NCBI GenBank assembly: GCA_028278625.1
Contig: JANQDY010000089.1
Coordinates: 1 to 64,000, forward strand
Direction of reading: 5' to 3'
From: Thermodesulfobacteriota bacterium
GTDB lineage: Bacteria > Desulfobacterota > DSM-4660 > Desulfatiglandales > Desulfatiglandaceae
DNA: 64,000 nt
The notes below the pieces were generated by a model. That model saw nothing but the letters and a program-made list of their open reading frames with translations. It ran no database searches and was not told where the DNA came from. Of the stretch, positions 53,439 to 62,356 are shown in pieces (position 1 is the first letter of the stretch; the number at the start of each line of letters is the position of its first letter). The translations under genes were made by a program, and so were the position numbers.

Positions 53439-54497
53439 ATGAAACTCGGACGCTACATTGTCGATACCCACGTACATGCCCAACGCCATGCGGCCGGGGC
53501 TGCCTTCAGAAAGGCCGGATTTAAGGATCCGGCAAGGATCGATTACCGGGATCTTGCAGCGGTGATGCCGTCACTTAACGCCTACGACAACTCAGAGCGC
53601 CTTCTCTACGACATGGATTGCTACGGGGTGGACATGTGTATCTTGAGTTCGGCCTTTGGCATGAACAATCAAATCAACCTGAACCTGGTGGCACAATATC
53701 CGGAACGGTTCAGAGCCCTCGCATATCCCAAAGAGACGGCGGACAGGGCATTGGCCGGTGACATCGAATGGACCATGGCGGCGGCCGTGAAAGAGCTGGA
53801 CAATCTGCTGTCCACCGGAAAATTCGTCGGAACCGGCGAAGGCATGCCCGCCAATCCGAGGGGCGTGATGGGCCGGAAGACCCTGTCCCAAACCGCCGGT
53901 ATGGAACAGCTCAGGATGGTGATGGACCTGGGGCGGAAGCATGCGGTGCCGGTCAGGGTCCACAGCGGGTCACCCATGGGCTATCCGGTGAGCTATACCT
54001 TCTGGCCCGAAAATTTTCATCCGTCCTGGATCAGGGATCTGGCAACGGAATACCCCGATGTCCCCATCATTTTCGATCATGGCGGGATGCAGGGGGGACG
54101 GTCGGAAACCCTGGTGGAGGAGTGTGTCCAGGTGGCCGCCAATCACGACAACGTCTATCTGGAGACGGGGCTCTATTGGACGGACCTCTACTACAAGGCC
54201 CTGCTGGACCCGAATGTGGGACCGGAGAAACTCATGTGGGGAACCGATTGGGGGGCCAGCATACCCATCTACACCCAATTGGGTTGCAGACCCCAGAGCT
54301 ATGCGGTTCAGATTCGAAAAAAGGGTATCGTCACACATCAGGTGGATGTGATGGGGTGGAGCCTTAAACAGGTGGCACGTCTCGACATCAGTCAGGATGA
54401 CCTGAATCTTATTCTGGGAGGTAATGCGCTACGGGTTTACAACATCGATTTCCCTTTGACGCGAATGTTCAAGCCGGTGAATGGATCGCATGGTTGA
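53439..54497 (+). CDS. Amidohydrolase_2 family metal enzyme, copy B1
   Basis: 352 residues, amidohydrolase-2 family. Metal ligands: H11-x-H13 (VDTHVH), VRVHSG, FDHGGMQGG and Asp in WGTDWGAS. It and the protein at 62357-63400 share unique segments (YDNSxRLLYDM, GLYWxxLY, ISQDDLNLILGGNA), so they form a subgroup apart from the two copies at 17997 and 25623. Placed 10 bases after the Mo-enzyme gene and before an AprA-like pair. Decarboxylase, or hydrolase of a CoA/ring-cleavage product; not assignable. Confidence 0.82.
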   Translation: MKLGRYIVDTHVHAQRHAAGAAFRKAGFKDPARIDYRDLAAVMPSLNAYDNSERLLYDMDCYGVDMCILSSAFGMNNQINLNLVAQYPERFRALAYPKETADRALAGDIEWTMAAAVKELDNLLSTGKFVGTGEGMPANPRGVMGRKTLSQTAGMEQLRMVMDLGRKHAVPVRVHSGSPMGYPVSYTFWPENFHPSWIRDLATEYPDVPIIFDHGGMQGGRSETLVEECVQVAANHDNVYLETGLYWTDLYYKALLDPNVGPEKLMWGTDWGASIPIYTQLGCRPQSYAVQIRKKGIVTHQVDVMGWSLKQVARLDISQDDLNLILGGNALRVYNIDFPLTRMFKPVNGSHG

Positions 54498-54540
54498 ATA
54501 TGGATTTCAAATGTTTAAGGAGATTAAGAGAGGAATTGAC

Positions 54541-54774
54541 ATGGATTTGACGGAATACGGGATTTCCTACCGGGGTGCGGTTCACATCGACCATGCCAAA
54601 TGCGTTGGCTGCGGAACCTGCTATGAGGTGTGCCCTTCGGATATCTTTCGATTTGACCGGGAAAGCCACCTTGTAGCCGTGGCCTATCCCGAGGAATGCT
54701 GGTACTGCGGCTCTTGTCTCTATGATTGCCCGCAAAACGCCCTCGCCATGGAATTGCCTCTGGCCTGTCTGTGA
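54541..54774 (+). CDS. AprB-like dicluster ferredoxin
   Basis: 77 residues, CVGCGTCYEVCP (about 21-32) and CWYCGSCLYDCP (about 54-65), two [4Fe-4S] clusters, resembling the AprB ferredoxin of APS reductase but shorter. ATG 54541 follows AGAGG; an in-frame ATG at 54481 would overlap the upstream gene. Next gene encodes an AprA/fumarate-reductase-type flavoprotein, so the pair probably forms a two-subunit redox enzyme. Confidence 0.8.
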   Translation: MDLTEYGISYRGAVHIDHAKCVGCGTCYEVCPSDIFRFDRESHLVAVAYPEECWYCGSCLYDCPQNALAMELPLACL

Positions 54775-54803
54775 TTTTTTTCTGAGAAAGGAGATTGAAC
54801 CCA

Positions 54804-56549
54804 ATGCCCAACGATTATGAGACCATTTCAACCGACGTCTTGGTGCTCGGGGGAGGATTGGCCGGCTGTTTCGCGGCCATCAAGTCGGCGGAGGCCGGCG
54901 CGCGGGTGGTGCTCTTTGAGAAGGGCCATATCCGGAGAAGCGGAAACGGGGCCACGGGACTTCATCGGATCCCCCTCATCCATCCCGATCACAATTTCGA
55001 TTTCGGCGAGTTCGCAAGGCTTAACGTGAAATTCGCCGCCGGGATCTGCGACGAGGATGTCTCCTACGAATTCGCCCGGGACACCCTGGACCGGGTCCTG
55101 GATCTGGAGAGCTACGGGATCACGGTTCGGAATGACGACGGTACCTTTACTTTCAAACCCGCCCCGGATATCTGCCCAGGAACCCCTGTGATATGGGGCC
55201 CCGGTCCCACGGTCTGGCACGATATGAAACCGATCCTGGCCAAGAAGGTGAAGAGCTTCCCCAATGTGACTGTCCTGAACAGGACGGCCGCCATAGGCCT
55301 GCTGAATGCCGAGGGTGAAGTGGGCGGTGATGTTGCCGGAGCACTGGGTCTGAGGACGCGCACCGGGGAGGTGGTGGTCTGCCGGGCCAAAGCCGTGGTT
55401 TTGACCACCGGAGGATCCTACCGGCTGGGCCGCCACAAAGATACCCTCTACGCTCCCACCCGGTTCATCGAGTGCGGTTGCCCCACCAATTGCGGAGAAG
55501 GGATTGTCATGGCCTACCGGGCCGGTGCAGATCTGGTCAACATGGAATTCGCCAAATATACCACCATCTGGAAGGATTTCAGCCATTGGGGAGTGGGTCC
55601 GGCCATGGGGCTTCTACGGCCGGTAGACGGATTCGGTAAGCCTTTTGTGCCGGATCCGGATGAGGAGATCAGCCTGTCGGGCATCGGCTACAGGCGGACC
55701 ATGAACCTGGGATACGACACCCTGGGTCCCGACTACTACGACGTCTCATCCCTTTCGGGATATCCGGAGGAAAAAGGGGAGATGAAGCGGTTTCTCTGGG
55801 CCCTTGAAAACGAATCCACCAGCCCTGGCTACTTCCTCTGGATGAAAGAGAGAGAGGAGGACTTTCGAAAAGGACCGGTGGAATTTGAGTGGCATCCCCC
55901 CTATCTTCACAACAACCAGGCCGGAATTCACATGAGCCCGGAGGCCATGGCGAGTGTGGAGGGTCTCTATTGCGCCGGTGATCTTACAGGCGGAAGCTGG
56001 CGCCACAGCAGCGGTGGGGCATTTGTGTTCGGGGCCCGTGCCGGGAAAAACGCTGCCCGATACGCAAGGGAGAACCCCTTAAAGGAGATGGATCCCGGGC
56101 AGATCCGAACGGAGACGGAACGTATTTTCGGCGCTACAAGGGTGAATCCCGGGCAAGGGTACAACTGGATTGAACTGGAGGACAAGGCCCGTCAGATTGC
56201 TTCTGAATACGGACCTCCCTATACCAATGACCCCAAACTTGAACGGGGACTCCACCACCTGGAGAGGATCCGGCGAAAATACCTTCCCTCGCTTTATGCC
56301 ACAAGCCCGCGGGAGATCATGCGCGTGTCGGAAGTCAAGGCCATCTATGATGCGGTGGAGATCTATCTTCGTTCGGCCCTTTTCAGAAAAGAGAGTCGGG
56401 CCCCCATGGCGAGCCTCCTTCGGAAGACCGAATACCCCAACCGGGACGATGCCAACTGGCTGAAGCATACCCTGGTTCACCGCCTTGACGGCCGAATGAG
56501 CCTTTCCACGCGGGAAGTGAAACGATTGAAAGAAATAAGGGGCGGATAA
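54804..56549 (+). CDS. AprA/fumarate-reductase-type flavoprotein subunit
   Basis: 581 residues. FAD-binding LVLGGGLAGCFAAIKSAEAG at the N-terminus, HRSGNGATG-type motif following, the GGSYRLGRH / TGGSWRHSSGGAFVFGARAGKNAA FAD motifs and a helical C-terminal domain as in AprA and succinate dehydrogenase. Canonical sulfate-reducer AprA is about 660 residues, so this is a shorter, divergent member; with the dicluster ferredoxin just before it, it may oxidise or reduce an aromatic-pathway intermediate rather than APS. AAGGAG precedes ATG 54804. Confidence 0.78.
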   Translation: MPNDYETISTDVLVLGGGLAGCFAAIKSAEAGARVVLFEKGHIRRSGNGATGLHRIPLIHPDHNFDFGEFARLNVKFAAGICDEDVSYEFARDTLDRVLDLESYGITVRNDDGTFTFKPAPDICPGTPVIWGPGPTVWHDMKPILAKKVKSFPNVTVLNRTAAIGLLNAEGEVGGDVAGALGLRTRTGEVVVCRAKAVVLTTGGSYRLGRHKDTLYAPTRFIECGCPTNCGEGIVMAYRAGADLVNMEFAKYTTIWKDFSHWGVGPAMGLLRPVDGFGKPFVPDPDEEISLSGIGYRRTMNLGYDTLGPDYYDVSSLSGYPEEKGEMKRFLWALENESTSPGYFLWMKEREEDFRKGPVEFEWHPPYLHNNQAGIHMSPEAMASVEGLYCAGDLTGGSWRHSSGGAFVFGARAGKNAARYARENPLKEMDPGQIRTETERIFGATRVNPGQGYNWIELEDKARQIASEYGPPYTNDPKLERGLHHLERIRRKYLPSLYATSPREIMRVSEVKAIYDAVEIYLRSALFRKESRAPMASLLRKTEYPNRDDANWLKHTLVHRLDGRMSLSTREVKRLKEIRGG

Positions 56550-56590
56550 GGAACTCATCACCGATTTCAATTTTCGAAAAGGAAGATCTC

Positions 56591-57919
56591 ATGCACCCCT
56601 ACTATTCGGTCCTGGATCCCGGCCTGGAACGGCTGCCCGAGAAGGCGGTCAGGGAACTTCAGTCCGAGCGGCTGAGGACCCAGGTCCGCCAATGCTACCG
56701 GCACACGCCCTTTTGGGGCAGGAAATTTGACGAGGCGGGTCTCTCCCCCGAAGAGATTCAAGGTCTTCCGGATCTTCACAAGATACCCTTCTGCACGAAG
56801 GCGGAACTCCAGGAGGATCAGGAAAAGCATCCTCCGTTTGGAAGTTATCTGTCGGTCCACCCTTCACGACTGGCCAAATACTTCACCACCTCCGGCACCA
56901 CCGGCCGGCCCCTGGTTCGGGTCTTTTCAGACCGGGATTGGCGGTATATAGGCCAACGTTTTCAGCGCAACCCCTTTCTGGGACATGGAGACAAGGCCGT
57001 CCTCTTTGGGCCCACGGATGGCCTTTTGGGCCCCACCGCCGCGGTGGACAGCTGGGAGATTATGGGGGCACTGGTCATTCGGGCCTCCCGCTACAGTACC
57101 GAGGAGAAAATCCGCATGATCCACCGCTTGAAGCCCAAGCTGGTTTGCGGCACTGCCTCCTTTCTCCTCTACATTGCCGAGAAGGCCAAAAACGCCGGCC
57201 AGTCTTTCCGGCAGATGGGAGGGATTGCTATTCTTCTCTCGGTAGGAGAGCCGGGGGCCGCCATCCCGGCAACCAAGAAGCGTCTTATTGAAGGTTGGTC
57301 GGCCGGGGCTGTCATCGACGGATTTGGGATCACCGAGCTTTTTCCCATGGGAGGAAGCTGTCCCCAATGCGGGGATACCCACATATCCAATGATTTCGTC
57401 ATTGTGGAGGTGGTGGATCCGGAAACCGGCGAGGTCCTCCCCCCGGAAACGACTGGTGAACTGGTTTATACCAACATCATCGGAGAAACCCAGCCGCTTT
57501 TTCGCTACCGGTCCAGGGATATCGGCCGCATCGCCCCTTTCGGCCCCTGTCAAGGGTGTGGATCAACGGCGACCCGCATTGTGGGCGGAATTCAGGGAAG
57601 GGTGGATGAGATGATCTGGTACAAGGGGATCAATATCTTTCCATCGTCCGTGGAAGCAGTGGTCCGGGATTTTCGTGAACTTAGCGACGAATTTGAGATC
57701 GTCCTTAGACAGGAGGGGGAGACCCAGACCCTTACAGTGAGGGTTGAGGCGGTCTCCGGCCTCACGGCGGAAGATCGAGAAAGGGTGGAGCAAAAAGTGT
57801 CCCAAAGGCTTTTAGAGGCATTGGAAGGGGTCCATGCGGGGGTGGAGATCTTGAATGAGGGGACCCTTCCCAGGACCGAATACAAAGGGCGCCGGGTGCG
57901 GGACTTCCGCCCTGGTTAA
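56591..57919 (+). CDS. Phenylacetate-CoA ligase-type enzyme (PaaK/PadJ-like)
   Basis: 442 residues, the length and motif set of PaaK. ATP-binding TSGTTGRPLVRVF (about 99-111), the DGFGITELFP A5 motif, YRSRDIGRI and the C-terminal GGIQGRVDEMIWYKGINIFPSSVEAVVRDF hinge. It activates an aryl acetate with ATP and CoA, which would feed the PadBCD-like enzyme. GGAAG ribosome site. Next come TRAP transporter genes in the same direction, so uptake, activation and oxidation are grouped. Confidence 0.88.
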   Translation: MHPYYSVLDPGLERLPEKAVRELQSERLRTQVRQCYRHTPFWGRKFDEAGLSPEEIQGLPDLHKIPFCTKAELQEDQEKHPPFGSYLSVHPSRLAKYFTTSGTTGRPLVRVFSDRDWRYIGQRFQRNPFLGHGDKAVLFGPTDGLLGPTAAVDSWEIMGALVIRASRYSTEEKIRMIHRLKPKLVCGTASFLLYIAEKAKNAGQSFRQMGGIAILLSVGEPGAAIPATKKRLIEGWSAGAVIDGFGITELFPMGGSCPQCGDTHISNDFVIVEVVDPETGEVLPPETTGELVYTNIIGETQPLFRYRSRDIGRIAPFGPCQGCGSTATRIVGGIQGRVDEMIWYKGINIFPSSVEAVVRDFRELSDEFEIVLRQEGETQTLTVRVEAVSGLTAEDRERVEQKVSQRLLEALEGVHAGVEILNEGTLPRTEYKGRRVRDFRPG

Positions 57920-57966
57920 AGCCTTCAATATAAATTGACCACCCTACAACCAAGAAGGAGGAGAAA

Positions 57967-59001
57967 ATGAAAAGAAGACTTTTTTGGAAAACCATAGCCG
58001 TGTCGTTCTGTCTTATGGCTTTTGGCTTCGCGACGCCCGTTAATGCGGAGAAGCCGATCAATCTGAGAATGTCAAGCTTTGTTCCGCCTATGCACTTCAT
58101 GAACACAAAAATCCTGCAGCCCTGGATCAGTATGATTGAGGAGCGCACCAAAGAAAAGGTCAAAATCAAGATCTACGCCGGAAGTGCTCTGGGAAAACCC
58201 CAAGACCAGTACGACATGGCCGTTCGGGGCGTGGCGGATATCACCTGGGGAATTCTGGCCTATACACCGGGCCGCTTCCCGCTGGTGACGGTTATGGAAC
58301 TACCTTTCATGTCTCCCAATGCCGAAATCGGCAGCCGCATGGTCCAGCGGCTTTATGAAAAAGGCGTTTTCGGTGATGAATTCAAGGATGTCAAGATGCT
58401 GGCCCTGGGCATGCCCCCCAATATGGACCTTCACACCAGCAAAAAAATGGTCAAGACCCTTGCCGATCTCAAAGGGATGAAGATCCGGACTCCCTCGTCA
58501 ATGATGGGCAAGCTGATCAAAAAGTGGGGAGGGGTTCCGGTGGCCATGCCCGCGCCCGAAGTTTATATGTCCCTGGAGCGTGGAGTGATCGACGCCATTT
58601 TCCTGGATCCCCTGACGCTCATGGGAATCAAGTGCAATGAAGTCACCAAGTATCACACACGGGTGGGAATTTCCACCACGGTCTTCTTCTTCGCCATGAA
58701 CCGGAAGGCGTGGGACAAATTGCCCCCCGATGTCCAGAAGGTGATCAACGAGCTTTCAGGGGAATATCTCTCGGCGGATTTGAACGGCAAGATTGCGGAT
58801 CGGGCTGTTCTGGGGGTCTACAAGAAGCTGAAAGCCGCCGGAGACGAAATCTACACTTTGCCTCCAGCGGAACTGGCGGTCTGGGAGAAATCGGCGGAGC
58901 CGGCATTCGGGGAATGGGTAAAGGCCATGGAAGAAAAAGGGCTGCCAGGGAAAAAGGTCCTTGAAGAGGCCTATAAAATGAAAAAGGAATGCAGCAAATA
59001 G
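57967..59001 (+). CDS. TRAP transporter solute-binding protein (DctP family)
   Basis: 344 residues. A Sec signal peptide of about 27 residues (MKRR, a hydrophobic core, and NA-E cleavage) leads to the mature LRMSSFVPPMHFMNTK. The fold pattern (QYDMAVRGVADITWG, MRTPSS equivalent KIRTPSSMMGK, VPVAMPAPEVYMSLERGVIDAI) is that of DctP. A conserved Arg (KIRTP) usually binds the carboxylate of the substrate, consistent with an organic or aromatic acid. The membrane subunit gene follows after a hairpin. Confidence 0.9.
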   Translation: MKRRLFWKTIAVSFCLMAFGFATPVNAEKPINLRMSSFVPPMHFMNTKILQPWISMIEERTKEKVKIKIYAGSALGKPQDQYDMAVRGVADITWGILAYTPGRFPLVTVMELPFMSPNAEIGSRMVQRLYEKGVFGDEFKDVKMLALGMPPNMDLHTSKKMVKTLADLKGMKIRTPSSMMGKLIKKWGGVPVAMPAPEVYMSLERGVIDAIFLDPLTLMGIKCNEVTKYHTRVGISTTVFFFAMNRKAWDKLPPDVQKVINELSGEYLSADLNGKIADRAVLGVYKKLKAAGDEIYTLPPAELAVWEKSAEPAFGEWVKAMEEKGLPGKKVLEEAYKMKKECSK

Positions 59002-59028
59002 GACTGCAGCGTCCCTGATAAACCGATC

Positions 59029-59062
59029 TTGCCCCACCGGTTTTCATCCGGTGGGGCAATTT
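59029..59062 (+). terminator. Attenuator-type hairpin between TRAP binding-protein and permease genes
   Basis: TTGCCCCACCGG (59029-59040) pairs perfectly, 12 bp, with CCGGTGGGGCAA (59048-59059), followed by TTT. It sits four bases before the permease ATG and also occludes its ribosome site. Confidence 0.7.
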
Positions 59063-59066
59063 ACGG

Positions 59067-60992
59067 ATGTCTATACGGATTGTTATGGGAGCCGTGAGCA
59101 CCAGAGGATTCGCAGGTCGTTTCAAAGATACTGTTTTCAAAATCAGCCGTGCCATCAACAGCGTGGGCGTGTTTTTTCTCATGGCCATGATGTTTCTCAT
59201 GGTGGTGGACGTATTCTTGCGCCGGGTATTTCAGAAACCGCTCACCGGGTCCTTTGAAGTGGTTCAGCTCATGCAAGTGACCCTGGTCTATCTGGGGGTG
59301 GCCTATACGACCATCAAAAAGGCGCACATCAGTATTGATCTCATTACCTCCCATTTATCCCAAAGGACGTCCGCCCTTGTCGAAAGTCTGGTGTTACTGC
59401 TCTCCCTGGGCTTTTTTGCCCTGATCACCTGGAGAAATGTCCTGCGGGCAGAGGAATTGTGGGAGGAGAAGGCCACCTCGGTTCTGCTGGCCGTTCCCGT
59501 CTTTCCTTTTTACTATATTCTGGCTTTTGGGTGCGCCGTGCTTTGCATGGTGCTCCTTATTCAATTGGTGGAATCGGTATCCAGGGTTCTTGAAGGTTTC
59601 AAAGGCCTTAAGATAGGTTCCGTATACTTCCTCCTTTTGGTTCTGGTTTTCCTGCTTGTGGCTTTTTCGGCCCATTGGATCGAATGGGAAATAGATCCGC
59701 TGTCTGCGGGCATTTTGGGAATTCTGGCGCTTTTTATCCTCATGGCTATGGGAATGCCCATCGCTTTTGCCATGGGTTTGGTTGGGTTGGGGGGGTATTG
59801 TTACGTCGTGGGCGTCGATGCCGGCTTCAGTCAGTTGGAAAGTGTTCCGTACGGTGTGGGTTCCGATTATATCCTGAGCGTTCTGCCCTTGTTTCTGCTC
59901 ATGGGGCAGTTCGCCTTTTACTCCGGCCTGAGCCAGGAACTCTATGATACCTCGTACAAATGGCTGGGGCACTTTCCGGGAGGCCTTGCCATGGCCACCG
60001 TAGGGGGCTGTGCCGCCTTTGCCGCGGTTTGCGGGTCCAGTGTGGCCACATCCGCCACCATGGGAACCGTGGCGCTGCCCGCCATGCGGAAATACAAATA
60101 TCATGACCGGCTTGCCCTGGGCAGCATCGCGGCCGGGGGGACAGTCGGCATTCTGATTCCCCCTAGTATCGTGTTTATCCTTTACGGAGTGCTTACGGAG
60201 CAGTCCATCGGCAAACTCTTTCTGGCCGGCTTTCTTCCCGGAGCCTTGGCGATTCTTCTCTATCTCTTGGCCATTGTGATTCAGGTTCGTTTGAAACCTG
60301 AACTGGGCCCCCCCGGCCCCAGGGTGCCCCTGGGGGAGAAGCTGCTTTCTCTGCGGCAAACATGGGGGACCCTGCTCCTCTTTTCCCTGGTAATGGGCGG
60401 AATCTATTTGGGATTCTTCACCCCTACGGAAGCGGGAGCCGTGGGTGCCTTCGGTGCATTCGTCATGGCCATTTTAAAAAAACGGCTCACCTGGCGAATT
60501 CTATTTGATTGTCTTTTGGAAACCGGCCGCATGACCGCCATGTTGATTATTATCTTTGTGGGTGCCATGCTGTTCAACTACTTTCTGGCGGTGACCAACC
60601 TGCCCATGGAAATGGCACAGTTGATCGTTGATCAACACCTGAACCCTTATCTGGTGCTGACCGCCATTCTCATGGTCTATCTGCTTCTGGGGTGTATCAT
60701 GGATCCCGGTTCCATGATCATCCTGACGATTCCCATTGTCTACCCGCTGATCCAGTCGCTGGGATTCAACCCCATCTGGTTTGGTGTCATTATCGTCATG
60801 GTGGCGGAGATCGGGACCATCACGCCGCCGGTGGGTCTTAACGTGTTTGTGGTGAAAGCCGTGGCTCCGGAAGTCCCCATCACCCGAATATTCAGAGGCA
60901 TATTCCCGTTTTGGTCGGTGGATATGTTGCGGCTGTTGATTTTGGTAAGTATCCCACAGATTTCGCTTTTTCTGCCCAATGTCATGCGCTGA
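59067..60992 (+). CDS. TRAP transporter fused small and large permease (DctQM)
   Basis: 641 residues. The first 180 residues, with four membrane segments, are the DctQ (small) domain; the rest, about 12 segments, is the DctM (large) domain with GGCAAFAAVCGSSVATSATMG and GTVGILIPPSIVFILYG motifs. A fused Q-M is common. Sodium-driven uptake of the binding-protein's ligand. Start uncertain: ATG 59067 and ATG 59085 are in frame, and neither has a clear ribosome site because of the hairpin. Confidence 0.88.
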   Translation: MSIRIVMGAVSTRGFAGRFKDTVFKISRAINSVGVFFLMAMMFLMVVDVFLRRVFQKPLTGSFEVVQLMQVTLVYLGVAYTTIKKAHISIDLITSHLSQRTSALVESLVLLLSLGFFALITWRNVLRAEELWEEKATSVLLAVPVFPFYYILAFGCAVLCMVLLIQLVESVSRVLEGFKGLKIGSVYFLLLVLVFLLVAFSAHWIEWEIDPLSAGILGILALFILMAMGMPIAFAMGLVGLGGYCYVVGVDAGFSQLESVPYGVGSDYILSVLPLFLLMGQFAFYSGLSQELYDTSYKWLGHFPGGLAMATVGGCAAFAAVCGSSVATSATMGTVALPAMRKYKYHDRLALGSIAAGGTVGILIPPSIVFILYGVLTEQSIGKLFLAGFLPGALAILLYLLAIVIQVRLKPELGPPGPRVPLGEKLLSLRQTWGTLLLFSLVMGGIYLGFFTPTEAGAVGAFGAFVMAILKKRLTWRILFDCLLETGRMTAMLIIIFVGAMLFNYFLAVTNLPMEMAQLIVDQHLNPYLVLTAILMVYLLLGCIMDPGSMIILTIPIVYPLIQSLGFNPIWFGVIIVMVAEIGTITPPVGLNVFVVKAVAPEVPITRIFRGIFPFWSVDMLRLLILVSIPQISLFLPNVMR

Positions 60993-61021
60993 GCAGGTCT
61001 GTATTCATGAGGGTCCGTTAA

Positions 61022-62248
61022 ATGAAAAGGTTGTCCGTTGAACAATGGAAAAGTGAGAATATTTTGGAGCCGGTAAAACGGTTCGATGAAAAATACACCA
61101 TGTTTGCCAGACCGTTATGGGATGAAAAGGTGAAACCGCTTCTCAACTGGGTTCTGGACCGCACAAGAAGCAAACAAAAAGAAGGGAGCACCCTTCGGGA
61201 TCAAGCCTTCAGAATCGGTTCCCGCACCGGTGTGATGATGCATCTTTTTGAAAATGACCGGCCCAATCCCATCGCCATGGCCCGGGAAATCGGAGCCATC
61301 GCCACTCCTGAAAGGGTTGCCAGGAATATCATGGTATCCTTGCCCCCGGAAGGCGAAAAATGGGATGTTTCCGATAGAACCGCCCTGACCCGGGACATCA
61401 AGAACGTGGCCATCTATTATGGCGCGGATATGGTGGGGATCTGCAGACTGGACCGTCGGTGGATATACTCCCACTCCTTTGATCTCGGGTCCGGCGAATA
61501 CAGCCCTCAGGAGATTCCCGAGGCGTTCCAATACGCGATCGTCATGGGGTTCGGGGAAGACTATGAGATGCTTCGATATGCGCCGACCTATATTGCAGAC
61601 GCCGAAACCAGCCTGGGGTATAGTCGCATGGCCATTACCAACGCTTATGTCGCCAAATTCATAAAAGTCCTGGGCCACAAGGCCATGTCCTGTTCCACCA
61701 ATACGGTGGGAATTACAATTCCCATGGCAGTGGAAGCGGGCCTTGGGCAACTGGGTAGAAACGGGCTTTTGATCACGCGAAAATTCGGACCGGCCGTGCG
61801 TATCAGCAAAGTCCTTACCGATCTTCCCCTCATTCCGGATAGTCCCGTGGATTTCGGTGTCACCGAGCTTTGCCGGGCCTGCAAAATCTGTTCGGACAGA
61901 TGCCCCTCAAATGCCATTTGGCCGGGGCCAAGAACCACACGGTCCCGGAACGAATCCAATTCTTCCGGAGTTTTCAAATGGCCCATTGATGCGGAGCGCT
62001 GCATGGCGCAATGGTCCCGCATTCGCAAGCCGTGTACCATCTGCATCAGTGTCTGTCCCTTCAACAAGCCGGACAACTGGTTCCACGCAATGGTCAAGAT
62101 GTTTGTGGATCGTGTTCGGTGGGGCGATCCTTTTTACGTCTACATGGATAAATTAATGGGATACGGAAGACCGGCCGATCCCAAGGATTTCTGGGACAAA
62201 TGGCAACCGCGCCCCGCGAGGACGGATCGGGTCAAGATCAGACATTGA
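61022..62248 (+). CDS. Cytoplasmic RdhA-family (reductive dehalogenase-like) protein, second copy
   Basis: 408 residues, paralogue of the protein at 34982-36130. Shared RdhA pattern: GICRLDRRWIYS, LGYSRMAITNAYVAKFIKVLGH, GLGQLGRNGLL, CRACKICSDRCP (about 284-295) and C-x11-CTICISVCPFNKP. It lacks a Tat signal and RdhB-like partner, again suggesting a cytoplasmic, ferredoxin-linked enzyme. An additional 100-residue N-terminal region differs from copy 1. Located between the TRAP transporter and a B-type amidohydrolase gene, so both copies are next to transporter or phosphotransferase genes. Confidence 0.68.
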   Translation: MKRLSVEQWKSENILEPVKRFDEKYTMFARPLWDEKVKPLLNWVLDRTRSKQKEGSTLRDQAFRIGSRTGVMMHLFENDRPNPIAMAREIGAIATPERVARNIMVSLPPEGEKWDVSDRTALTRDIKNVAIYYGADMVGICRLDRRWIYSHSFDLGSGEYSPQEIPEAFQYAIVMGFGEDYEMLRYAPTYIADAETSLGYSRMAITNAYVAKFIKVLGHKAMSCSTNTVGITIPMAVEAGLGQLGRNGLLITRKFGPAVRISKVLTDLPLIPDSPVDFGVTELCRACKICSDRCPSNAIWPGPRTTRSRNESNSSGVFKWPIDAERCMAQWSRIRKPCTICISVCPFNKPDNWFHAMVKMFVDRVRWGDPFYVYMDKLMGYGRPADPKDFWDKWQPRPARTDRVKIRH

Positions 62249-62356
62249 CAAAAATGTGCTGCTGAAGTGATTTCAATGTTCGGGATCTGCCGAAAGGAGA
62301 TCTTTGAAGGTTTTTGGCATACGGAAAATCTATCTTTATGAGTATAGGAGGAATGC

